Below, one piece after another: positions 46,901 to 55,101 of a DNA stretch of 64,000 nt; position 1 is the first letter of the stretch, and the number at the start of each line of letters is the position of its first letter. The stretch covers positions 41,688,339-41,752,338 of the forward strand of contig CM019829.1 in assembly GCA_009763385.1 (NCBI GenBank), read 5' to 3'. This DNA is from Coix lacryma-jobi var. lacryma-jobi (Eukaryota; Streptophyta; Magnoliopsida; Poales; Poaceae). The notes under the pieces are model-generated. The model was not told the DNA's origin, searched no databases, and was given only the letters and a program-made list of their open reading frames with translations. The position numbers were made by a program, and so were the translations under genes.

Positions 46901-47159
46901 TGAAACGAATCTCATAGTCATCATCAAAAAGTTGCGAAACAGAAAGCAAGTTAAAATGCAGGTTAGAAACAAGAGCAACATCGCGCAACACAAAGTGCTC
47001 ATTAACCCGCACCGTCCCACGAGACAATACCTTACCTTTACTATTGTCACCGAAGGTTATGTACTCCTTTCCGGCGACCGGGCTAAGGCTGGAGAACCAC
47101 TTGGTGTTTCCGGTCATGTGCCTCGAACAACCGGAATCCACCAACCAAACGTCCTCCAA
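43974..47159 (-). CDS. pol: Copia C pol polyprotein
   Basis: One uninterrupted frame of 1061 residues. The protease has DSGCSRHMTG (residues 8-17). The integrase zinc site is H138, H143, C172 and C175, and the catalytic triad D203, D267 and E303 (the last spacing is 35 residues, as in the family). A variable acidic and P-rich linker covers about 430-510. Reverse transcriptase spans about 590-830 with YVDD at 748-751, and RNase H about 905-1040 with SWSSRKQSSVAQSTTEAEY. All expected motifs are present. The frame is -1 (equivalently +2) to gag and opens just after the gag stop; no good ATG lies upstream of MEDVWLVDSG, so expression needs frameshifting, splicing or reinitiation. The first ATG may not be the true N-terminus. 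Confidence 0.95.
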   Translation of the reverse strand: MEDVWLVDSGCSRHMTGNTKWFSSLSPVAGKEYITFGDNSKGKVLSRGTVRVNEHFVLRDVALVSNLHFNLLSVSQLFDDDYEIRFKPNLSRILDPQGDLVCLISPFGKVFRANFSESFGSSRCLLASPSSSDLWKWHRRLGHLSFDLLARLSSLGLIRGLPKLSMEKDLVCHSCRHGKMVAAPHHPVTKVMTSHPGELLHMDLVGPARVSSVGGKWYVLVVVDDFSRYSWVFFLAEKTETFSFARNLILRLQNEFPLNSMRAIRSDNGSEFKNSDFEVFCNRLGLEHQFSSPYTPPQNGVVERKNRTLVEMARTMLDEHRTPRRFWAEAMNTACYISNRIFLRAFLKKTSYELRFGRQPKVNYFRVFGCHCFILKKGNLDKFESRSSDGVFLGYGTHTRAYRVLNLDTNRVMETSDVTFDETLVCPSSRFERAGDHEVGEPLFDDEDEGAEGVDDPAPPRPAVPQGAASTTTHGPDTSSSWGPWDPPRAVPFVPGVEPAAVEGEVTSSREAPRHIQRQHPPEQMIGDIDERVTRSRSQHISHFAHSAFVASFEPRDVGHALTDPDWVNAMHEELENFERNRVWVLVPPPPDCKPIGTKWVFKNKQGEEGHIVRNKARLVAKGYSQKEGIDYEETFAPVARLEAIRILLAYAASMGFKLFQMDVKSAFLNGYIEEEVYVQQPPGFENPKFPNHVFKLHKALYGLKQAPRAWYERLKTFLLGKGFKMGCVDKTLFLLKQGKDTLLVQIYVDDIIFGGSSHALVAKFADTMSREFEMSMMGELTFFLGLQIKQSREGTFVHQGKYTRDLLKRFDMGEAKPLPTPMSTTTALDADTDGEAVDQKEYRSMIGSLLYLTATRPDIQFSVCLCARFQASPRTSHRQAVKRIFRYLRFTPEFGIWYSASSTLSLCGYSDADFAGCRIERKSTSGTCQFIGSSLVSWSSRKQSSVAQSTTEAEYVAAASCCSQLLWMMATLRDFGLSFTRVPLLCDSTSAISVAKNPVLHSKTKHIDVRFHFLRDHQEKGDIDLRHVDTHHQLADIFTKPLDESTFNRLRGELGVCFPF

Positions 47160-47162
47160 CCG

Positions 47163-47176
47163 TCTTACCTACATCA
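47163..47176 (-). promoter_or_regulatory. Consensus splice-donor-like TAG|GTAAGA at the gag/pol junction of Copia C
   Basis: On the minus strand TATTGATGTAG|GTAAGAC overlaps and follows the gag TGA (47174-47176). AG|GTAAGA matches the plant donor consensus very closely. It is the best of the three junction motifs in the window. Confidence 0.5.
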
Positions 47177-49906
47177 ATAGAAAGACATAGGGTGAGCATA
47201 CGGTCCAACACTGGGGTTAGTGAAGTAAGGGGAAAACCAGTGTTGGGCCGGCTGCTCAAAAGAAGGGTTAGTGAAAAAACCATTCCTAGCATGTCTACGA
47301 GGGAAGCGATCACCACGCTGAGGAAAACGTGGTCCGCTGGGGAAGAAGCGCTCACGGCGGTACTCATCCTGCGGTGGGGGAAAGCGCTCAACTAAGCCTC
47401 CGCCACGGGGTCCGTTACCTGCAAAAGCAGGACCCCGTCGGGCACGCTCTCTACGAGGTCTACGCCTAGGAGCCTGCTGCTCAACTCTAGCGTCTCTCCT
47501 CGGAGCTCTCTCCTGCCTAGGCCTAACAAACTGAGGTGCTCCACCTCTAGGCCTAGTCTCCCTCCTCGGGGCTCTCATCTCCTGCCTAGGCCTGGGACCC
47601 TGACGTCCGGACCTAGCAGCTCTCCCCTGGGCCTTCGGTACATGTCCACCATGAGCTGGATGGTACATGTCCGGGTTCTCCATCTCCCGAGCCCTGCGCG
47701 CCTCTCGCTTGCGCCGAAAGCAGAACTCGCTCAAGTGACCATCCCTCCCACAAAAATCACACTGGTACCTCACCGTACGCACAGGAGGTTGTTGGTGACC
47801 AGGGCTGTGGGTGTGGCTCACTTTGCCTTTGCCCTTCTGTGGCAACTCCTCTCGGATGGGTGGCATAGCATCAAGCTTGTTTCTGAGGTGGTTTGGCTTG
47901 GGTGCCCAAACTGGGTTCTTGGGAGGAGCTCTCGGGGGTTCCTCAACCACACCATCTTTGGTGATAGGCTTGGCTGGCTCTTTGAGTGGAAGCTTGGCAA
48001 GTTTGGGAGTAGTGGTGGAATTGGGCTTCTCACATGGGTTCAGACCACTACACTCTCCAATCTTCCCAAAAGCTGAGAGATCAACACTCTGAGCAAGACC
48101 TACACCAGGGGCACCAACAGCTCGCTTGAATTGGGAGATCATCATCCCGAGCTGCGGCTCACTACTGGAGACCCATGACAAGATGGACCGAAGGTATGTG
48201 TTTTCTTCCTCGGTTTGCATCTTGCCATGCTTCTCATTGGTAATCTCCATCTCCAGGCCCTCACACAAAGCACACCTCGAGACACAAGTGCTATCTGAGC
48301 TGGCCTTCACTAAAGACTCAAGCTTGGCATTCTTCTCTGCCAACTCAGATTGCAAGACAGGACAAGTCTTGCACGCACCCAACAGCTGCGGCCTAGCACG
48401 GAGCTCATCCACCTCTCCAACCAACGCAGCATACTTACCTCTCAGAGTGAGAAGGTCAGTCATGTGCGCGGTGCACGACTCGCACTCCGCCTCCTCCGAC
48501 ACTACCACGGTGGACCGAGCGAACTCAAGCTCCTTCACGGTGTCCTCCCACTTCTGCCTAAACTCCTTGCGCTCTCTAGCGGCACGCCTAAGCAATTTAT
48601 CTTGGCTAAGGAGGGCAGCAGTCAATTTCTCAACCTCGGAGGAAAGCTCATCGTAGGTGAGAGATACCTGGGAAGTGTCGTCGTCGTCGTCGTTCCGAGG
48701 GGTACGCTCCGGCTCGCCGTCGACCTCATCTCCGAGCGCCATGGTGCAGAAGCCGTCGTCGTCGGCGAAGAAGCAGAGGCCGTTCAGCTTGTCCTCGATC
48801 CTCTTCTTCTTCTCGGACTCGTCATCGCTCGAGCTGGCGGAGTCGTCATCCGAGCCGTCGACGTCGCTGAGCGTGGCGAAGAACGCGCGCTGCTCAGCTT
48901 GCTGCTTCTCCAAGTACTTCTTCTTGATGTACTCTTTGTCGAAGCCGCCCCGTTTCTTGTGCCTTGGGGGAACGTGCTTCTCCTTGTACTTGGAGTCGCG
49001 CTTGCGCCCATGTTCGCCCTTGCCCAAGTGCTTGTTCTTCTTGGGGTAGTTGGCGATGAAGTGGTCGGGGTCGCCGCACTCGTAGCATCCCGTGCGTCCT
49101 CCTCCTCGACGGCGGTTCATGCGGTTGTTGTGGAACCGCGAGAACCGGTTGGCAAGCAAAGCCAACTCGTCGTCTCCCAAAGACTCCAGCTGGTCCTCTG
49201 TCACAGAAAAGAGAGAAGAAAGCGCAAAGCCAGCTGAGGGGTTAGAGGAAGAGCCGGAAACCAAAGCCATGGACGGGCGAGAAGGATTTTCAAAAGAAGC
49301 CCTCGCCATAGCATCAATGTCACTGGACTTGAGCTTACTGAAGAGCTCGTCGCAGGTGAGAGTCTCATAGTTCGGCGATTCGATGATTGCCTGAACCTTG
49401 GAGTCCCACACCGAACGGTCAAGAGTGTGCAAAAGCTTCAAAGCACGCTCATGATCGTCAAATGGCAACTGCTCTCTGTTAGCCCTCATCCTGTTGACAA
49501 TCACCTGAAAGCGAGCGAATAAACTTTCTATGCTCTCGCCAGGTTGATGTCTAAAATTCTCATACTCTCGCTTGAACGACTCGTAGAGTCGGGTTTTGAC
49601 TTGAGAGGTGCCCTCATGAAAACGCATGAGAGTGTCCCAGATCTCCCGAGCCGTAGCGAGGTGAGAAACTCGATCAAACTCACCCATGCTCAAACAAGAA
49701 AAGAGAGCATTACGGGCTCGGCTATTGGCATCGTGCTCATCGATCTGTTGCTGAGAGACACGAGCAGCCAAGACCACGTAATCAGGGGAGTTGCAAATAT
49801 CCCAGATCGAAGCGCCCAAGCTCTGCAAATAGGCCGACATACGTATCTTCCAATACGCATAGTTCGTCCCATCGAAAAACGGCGGTTTGCCCACGCCGCG
49901 ATCCAT
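47174..49906 (-). CDS. gag: Copia C gag protein
   Basis: 910 residues, open from ATG 49906 (MDRGVGKPPFFDGTNYAYW) to TGA 47174-47176. The N-terminal UBN2-like domain spans about 10-200. The first knuckle at 274-287 reads CYECGDPDHFIANY: the fourth ligand is Tyr instead of Cys. D/S-rich and K-rich low complexity and a coiled coil follow (about 415-560). The second knuckle, CDFCGRDGHLSEFC at 716-729, is complete. The C-terminal 180 residues are R/P/G-rich. It should form particles and bind RNA. The lost cysteine may weaken the first knuckle, but the protein is otherwise full length for a SIRE-type gag. ATG lies about 50 bases after the primer site. Confidence 0.95.
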   Translation of the reverse strand: MDRGVGKPPFFDGTNYAYWKIRMSAYLQSLGASIWDICNSPDYVVLAARVSQQQIDEHDANSRARNALFSCLSMGEFDRVSHLATAREIWDTLMRFHEGTSQVKTRLYESFKREYENFRHQPGESIESLFARFQVIVNRMRANREQLPFDDHERALKLLHTLDRSVWDSKVQAIIESPNYETLTCDELFSKLKSSDIDAMARASFENPSRPSMALVSGSSSNPSAGFALSSLFSVTEDQLESLGDDELALLANRFSRFHNNRMNRRRGGGRTGCYECGDPDHFIANYPKKNKHLGKGEHGRKRDSKYKEKHVPPRHKKRGGFDKEYIKKKYLEKQQAEQRAFFATLSDVDGSDDDSASSSDDESEKKKRIEDKLNGLCFFADDDGFCTMALGDEVDGEPERTPRNDDDDDTSQVSLTYDELSSEVEKLTAALLSQDKLLRRAARERKEFRQKWEDTVKELEFARSTVVVSEEAECESCTAHMTDLLTLRGKYAALVGEVDELRARPQLLGACKTCPVLQSELAEKNAKLESLVKASSDSTCVSRCALCEGLEMEITNEKHGKMQTEEENTYLRSILSWVSSSEPQLGMMISQFKRAVGAPGVGLAQSVDLSAFGKIGECSGLNPCEKPNSTTTPKLAKLPLKEPAKPITKDGVVEEPPRAPPKNPVWAPKPNHLRNKLDAMPPIREELPQKGKGKVSHTHSPGHQQPPVRTVRYQCDFCGRDGHLSEFCFRRKREARRAREMENPDMYHPAHGGHVPKAQGRAARSGRQGPRPRQEMRAPRRETRPRGGAPQFVRPRQERAPRRDARVEQQAPRRRPRRERARRGPAFAGNGPRGGGLVERFPPPQDEYRRERFFPSGPRFPQRGDRFPRRHARNGFFTNPSFEQPAQHWFSPYFTNPSVGPYAHPMSFY

Positions 49907-49955
49907 GTCGCCTTCGGTGGATCTAGAACCGGCTAAGGTGGAAGATCCTTAACCA

Positions 49956-49967
49956 GCTCCGATACCA
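49956..49967 (-). other. Primer binding site of Copia C
   Basis: The minus strand reads TGGTATCGGAGC, two bases inside the 5' LTR end at 49970. Confidence 0.94.
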
Positions 49968-50239
49968 ATTGAAGGACCGAGAAGCTACCCGAAAGCGACC
50001 AGAGGGGGGGTGAATGGGAGCTTCTAAATTTCCTTTCGGAAACTAGATGCCACTGTCCCAAAATCAACCCCAAGAGCAAACCCTAGAGCTTGCTAATGTC
50101 CACGACCCTAGATGTAGGGTGGATGCCTCCTAGAAGCACAGCGGGACACTAGGCAGCCCTAGAAAACCAACGCAAAAGACGGAACTCAAATCCGATCAAG
50201 AACGAACGAGCCGCGAACGAAAACGCGCGAAACAGCAGC

Positions 50240-50700
50240 GACCGGACTCTGGCCTGCGTCCGGTCAGCAGGGACCGGACGCGTCCGGTCGTCAGAAACCG
50301 TCTCTGGGAGCTCTCTGGAAACGACCGGACTCACGGGTACGGAGCGTCCGGTCGTGAACAGTGCGTCCGGTCAGAAACAAACAAGAACACACGAGACTGC
50401 GCAGAAAAGCACTGACCGGACTCTGCCTGCGTCCGGTCTGTGAGCACCGGACGCGTCCGGTCGTGCGAAAACGATTTTCGGAGCTCTCTGGAACTGACCG
50501 GACTCTGTGAGATAGAGCGTCCGGTCGGTTCACCTGCGTCCGGTCAGAATCAAACACGCGCAGTGAACAGTAACTGAGGCGAGTCCGGTCAAACAAAATG
50601 CCGAGCGTCCGGTCGGTCTACAGTGAACCACGCGACGAGCTGTTCAACGACCGGACTCTCTGAGCGTGCGTTCGGTCAACCCGAGGCAGCGTCCGGTCAC
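50240..50700. repeat. GACCGGAC/GTCCGGTC array, 5' LTR of Copia C
   Basis: The same sequence as 40370-40830. In this copy it would lie in the RNA leader if transcription starts near 51285. Confidence 0.92.
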
Positions 50701-51508
50701 CCCGTGAATTCACTGTTCGTCCACCGATTCGACTAGAACTCACCCAAAACAAATCCTCTAGGGATCAAACTTGGTGAGTGAAGTCACAAGGAGGTTAGTG
50801 AGCTATCTCTAAGAGATCATGGCTCGAACCTAACTCCAAATCGGTGAATCGAAGAATTTCGGGGGAAGGGAAGAAAAGTGACCCGAAACGAAAAATCGAT
50901 CGATCTCCTAGACCGTGAGGTTAGAGGATGATTCCTTCGGTGGAAAGAAGTGTCTCACGATCTAGAACAACTTGGTTCAAACGGAATTGCAAAAGATGAA
51001 CCAAGCAAAGAGATCAAGCGACGGGAAAATCGTGGAGCAAAAGGATTCCGCGAAGAACACAAGTAAAACGGAAATCACAGCCACGAACTCGAATCAAGGA
51101 CGCAAATCAAGCCATCGATCAGTGCTCCAAGGTGAGGATACGGCCTCACTTCCTCAGATCAACAGTACACAGAGTGGAGTCTCTCTGCGGATCTCAACTA
51201 GCTAAAGCAGGGGATGGGAGAGTGGAAACCCTAGCAAATGAAAGCTCTAACTGCGATTTTGATTGAGATAGCTAAAACTGAGATAGGGAGGAGGGTGTCT
51301 CCCCTAGACTACTTATACTAACCTAGCCTAAGTCTATTTCCTACTCTACCCCTCACTACTGTATTTACAGAGCGGACCAGCCTAACCCTAAGGCTATTCT
51401 AGTCCACCCGCTGGTGGTAGGTAGATCCGACGGCCACGCCCGCACGGTCTTCCGCGTCGCCTCCACGCAACCTTCAGATCGCCGCCACGTGCCGCCACCA
51501 CTCTGCAC

Positions 51509-51762
51509 CCCCGGTTTTGTGGCCCAAACCGGGAAACCAGCCTTTTCCATCAGCCCCCGGTTTTGAGGCCCAAACCGGGAAACCAGCCTCCAGCCCGAGT
51601 TTTGTGGCCAAACTCGGAAACCGTCCGCGCCCGAGTTTTGAGGCCCAAACTCGGAAACCGGCCCACGCCCAGGTTTTGAGGCTCAACCTGGAAACCGTCG
51701 CGCCCAGGTTTTGTGGCTCAACCTGGAAACCCAGCACCCAGGTTTTGAGGCCCAAACCTGGA
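51509..51762. repeat. Seven-unit covarying hairpin array, 5' LTR of Copia C
   Basis: Same seven units as 41639-41892, differing by one transition in a spacer. It lies about 200-450 bases upstream of the TATA-like box on the sense strand. Confidence 0.93.
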
Positions 51763-52167
51763 AACCGTCCACCGTTGGTTTTTCCCGGGCTCTACCAACA
51801 AACCGGCGTCGTAGAGGGGATGCACCGCCTGTGCACCCCTTCCACCGACATGATCGCACTTCTCCGCTTGTCGCTATCGCAGGCTGCCAGCCACCACAGC
51901 TGATCCTCCGGCCTCCAGTCCATCAGTCCAAGTCCACGTCCGCCCTTCACCGTCCGATACATCGGCATGGCACGTCCGCCGCACGGCACGCCCATCCTTC
52001 ATCGCGCCCGGTCCGTCGGCACGGCACGTCGCAACTTGACCTTCACCCGCCATCGATCACTGTCTCCGTGCTCGACACCTGCACAACACAAGCCAAAGAA
52101 CATGCGCATCATCTCCGTTGACAATCACTCATCACACAGAGACTCGGCATACACCCATGTATCCGCA

Positions 52168-53266
52168 TCATATGCATGTGTCTAATTTTGATCTCCTATC
52201 TAGTTTACCCTAGGTGTTTGACCCGTTACCTAGTTAACCTTGGGATGCTATGCATATGGGTAGAATTTTGCTAGAGCTTTACTTAAACCAAACATGATCT
52301 AATAACGGTGAATAAAACTTGATCTTTTTAGCAACATGGTTTAGGACCTCCTGTCAGCAAAAGCTGGGACATACAGTGCAACCATGAGGGTTATATGGCT
52401 CTGACCTTAGCTCAGTATAAGGACCTTTTCTAGCTTGTTAGTGGACACCTGTATAGGCGCGTTGGGTCTTGCCGAGCTGGATTTAGGGCGGCTACTTTCA
52501 CCTTGCCTGCGTTGCCGTAAGGTTGGGAGACCCTTCTTCCCCTTGCCTTAAGACCTAGCGGCCCTAATTTGTTACACGAACCTTTGAAAGGCTTTGCGTG
52601 TATCCTGCCCGCTCACCTCGGAAGTGTTATGGGAGTAATTAACCCGAGCATCTGGATATCACAACTCATCGGGTAAAGTGTACAACCTCTGCAGAGTGTA
52701 AAACTGATATATCAGCCGTGCTCACGGTTACGAGCGGCCCGGAAAACTCACAGATTAGTTGTTAAATGTTGTTTATTTATGTTGCTCATGTTGAATACTT
52801 TATTGCTATGTTTCAGTTATTATGATCATGTGGATTGGGTTTAAGCATTCATATATGTTTACCTTAATATAAAATGTTGCCAATTAAAAGCTACGGCAGT
52901 TTAACCAGTGTCAGCCTTATTTGAGCCTCATGAACCCCATGTTACACTTGTTAAGTACGAGATGTACTTATGCTTGTTTATTTCTTTCTACTTGGATAAA
53001 AATCCCGGATGGGTAACAGATTGCTGTGGTAATGATGACTTCCCTAAAGAGTTCTAGTCATGCAGTCAACCAGACATCTTCCCTGTGATGGAGCTACCGC
53101 GAGAGATACTTTATTTATCCGCTACTATGTAAAGACTTTGAATAATATTCGTTATGTAATAAACATATGTGATGGTACTTCTTAATTTGTGGCTTATGTG
53201 TGTGATTGATCTCTGGGCACACATGAGTTATTGCATTCAATTTTGTTCTTAAAATTGGGTGTGACA
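52168..53266 (+). mobile_element. 5' LTR of Gypsy E, second part
   Basis: Begins with the duplicated TCATA (52168-52172) and continues the LTR to GTGTGACA. An AATAAA signal lies at 53158-53163, about 100 bases before the LTR end, matching 62388-62393 in the 3' LTR. Confidence 0.93.
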
Positions 53267-53269
53267 AAT

Positions 53270-53281
53270 TGGTATCAGAGC
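53270..53281 (+). other. Primer binding site of Gypsy E
   Basis: TGGTATCAGAGC begins three bases after the LTR. Chromoviruses commonly use initiator methionine tRNA. Confidence 0.92.
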
Positions 53282-53459
53282 TATGTTGACTGTAGGACGC
53301 AAGCCTAGTTAGTTTATGGTCGTATTAGTGGTCTTTGCTTCTCTTTCTTGCTAATTATCTTATCCTTGTTAATTTATCAAAATTATATGCTTCTCTTTAC
53401 TTGATCTATTATATAAATATATTGATTCTATTATATTTGTCTCTTGGTCTACTCCATAG

Positions 53460-54409
53460 ATGGCTCGTCGCACCGCCCGCAAGACTGTCGGTGGTCGCAT
53501 GAGGTCAGGCCTGAGGGCAGGCAACCCCGTTCCGCAAGCACCGCAAGCACCCCAGGAGTCAGAACAGCAGGAGGTAGCACCGCAAGAGCCAGCACTGCAA
53601 GATCAGGCACCCCAAGAGGTGGAACCACAAGAGCCGGCACCGCCAGTGCCAGCACCTCAAGAGCCGGCACCACCAGTACAAGCACCCCTAGTAGTACCAG
53701 CGCCCAGGAGCAAGCACCACCAGCACCTGTACCACAAGCTCCAGCTCCACAAGCTCCAGTACCTCCCGCGCCAGTGCCCCCAGAAGTGCTGGAGGTCGAA
53801 GACGATGAAGAGCTCCCGATGGGATGGGACGTGGACTCCGGGTATCTCGTCGGAGCGCCCACAGCTGCCCAGAGTCCCACACATCACAGGCTGATGGGAC
53901 TTTTTGATGCCTACTACCCCGACAAGAACATCATCGTACAGTATACCCACTGGAGGTACAACCATCCCCTGGAAAGGACCTACTGGAAGGCAAGGATGAC
54001 TGTCGCTGTCCGAGAACCAGAGAGTGGCCTATACCTGCATGAGATGGTGATTGGCCACAGGGCTCGTCGGTCCTCTCTAGCGTCAGCCTTGGAAGCCGTG
54101 GCAGTTGAAGCCTACAAAGCATTCCGGGGTCGTCGCATTGAAGACATGAGGGATGATGCATACCGCTACCTGCCTTATTGGAACAATGAGAATAGGGAGG
54201 CTATGGTAGAAGACCCTCATGCAACTCCAACCGTGAAGGCCACACGAGACTTTCTCCTCGACAGGGAAAGGTCCAACGCGGACTTGGAGAAGGAGGTGAT
54301 ATCCCTGGGGAAGGATCTCAAAAGATGCTATAGCACCATAGATGGGCTCTTGGAACTGCTCAACCAACCCCCTATGTACAAGAGGCTCCGCGAACCGCTC
54401 TACAAATAG
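53460..54409 (+). pseudogene. Extra ORF before gag in Gypsy E, frameshifted
   Basis: A frame starting MARRTARKTVGGRMRSG at 53460 runs through P/Q/E repeats. Near 53700 the sensible continuation moves to the frame of 53444 (PVPPEVLEVEDDEELPMGW) and is then open to TAG 54407-54409. One indel inside the proline repeats would explain this. The C-terminal half is globular-looking (FDAYYPDKNIIVQYTHW, SLASALEAVAVEAYKAFRG) with a short helical end. I do not recognise the domain; an ORF upstream of gag ('orf0') is known from some rice Gypsy elements. The ATG follows directly after the acceptor-like CTCCATAG. Confidence 0.7.
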
Positions 54410-55101
54410 GCATAGGTCACCCTTTTATGTAATAAGACGACATTAGTAAGCGTTTTGTTGAGTCTAGTTAAACTTTGTGCTAGTGTGTTTCTTTTTGTGT
54501 GAGTTGAATTATTATTATGCTTATGTGTGATTTGGTTCTTTGTAATGAGTGTTGAGATATTGTAGGCTTGTCTACAAATCTCATAGTTATACATAACGTT
54601 TATGAATAATAAATAATAAGAGGGTTAGTTATATCTTGTCCTATGTTGTTTTCTGGAGCAACCTGTGATCTTTTGATTATATCTCAATTTCTGTTCGTGC
54701 AACATGGCTGAAAATTTTATGGTGGAAAATAGACTCCTGTATCTAACCAATGCCTCTGGAATCACCTCAATAGCTGTTATGGTTTGTGAGATATGGCTGT
54801 TTCAAGTTAGAGTTTCTGCGCAGTTCTGAACTCTGGACAGATTTGTTTGTTCTCTGTTTTCGACTAACTTAACGACAGAATCTGGGAAAGTCACTTAAAT
54901 AAAAGTTGTAGATAATTTCCTTATATTTCCAACCGTGTATGCAATGTCCTGTTTGGAATTCTGGAACTCAAGATATGACTGTTTTTCTGTACTGCTGTTT
55001 CTGGATCTTGCCCAGAAATTTTCAGATCTCATGTTTCTTCTCGTATAAGTGATCTTTTCTTGAAAAAGTTCGCTAACCTTGATCCCTTTTTGGAAACACA
55101 G
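54410..55101 (+). other. Intron-like spacer between the extra ORF and gag of Gypsy E
   Basis: A/T-rich, without a coding frame, and ending in a pyrimidine-containing stretch and GGAAACACAG immediately before the gag ATG. The right end therefore looks like a 3' splice site. No clear donor is visible right after the extra ORF stop. Confidence 0.5.

Larger units (their letters stand above)
40100..52167 (-). mobile_element. Copia C: young, apparently intact SIRE-like retrotransposon
   Basis: The 12,068-bp minus-strand element has LTRs of exactly 2198 bp (40100-42297 and 49970-52167) and duplication TCATA (40095-40099 and 52168-52172). I find four differences between the LTRs, all transitions (near 41010, 41083, 41787 and 42007 in the left copy). 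Gag (910 residues) and pol (1061 residues) are each open throughout. Of the elements here it is the best candidate for recent and perhaps still possible activity. It split the 5' LTR of Gypsy E. Confidence 0.96.
49970..52167 (-). mobile_element. 5' LTR of Copia C
   Basis: 2198 bp, with four substitutions from the 3' LTR. It contains the TATA-like box (51311-51317), the hairpin array (51509-51762, in U3) and the GACCGGAC array (50240-50700, downstream of the TATA-like box and therefore expected in the transcript leader). Confidence 0.96.

Noticed and set aside
48350..49237. Long plus-strand ORF of 295 codons
   Set aside because: It is the antisense shadow of Copia C gag; composition follows the gag codons.
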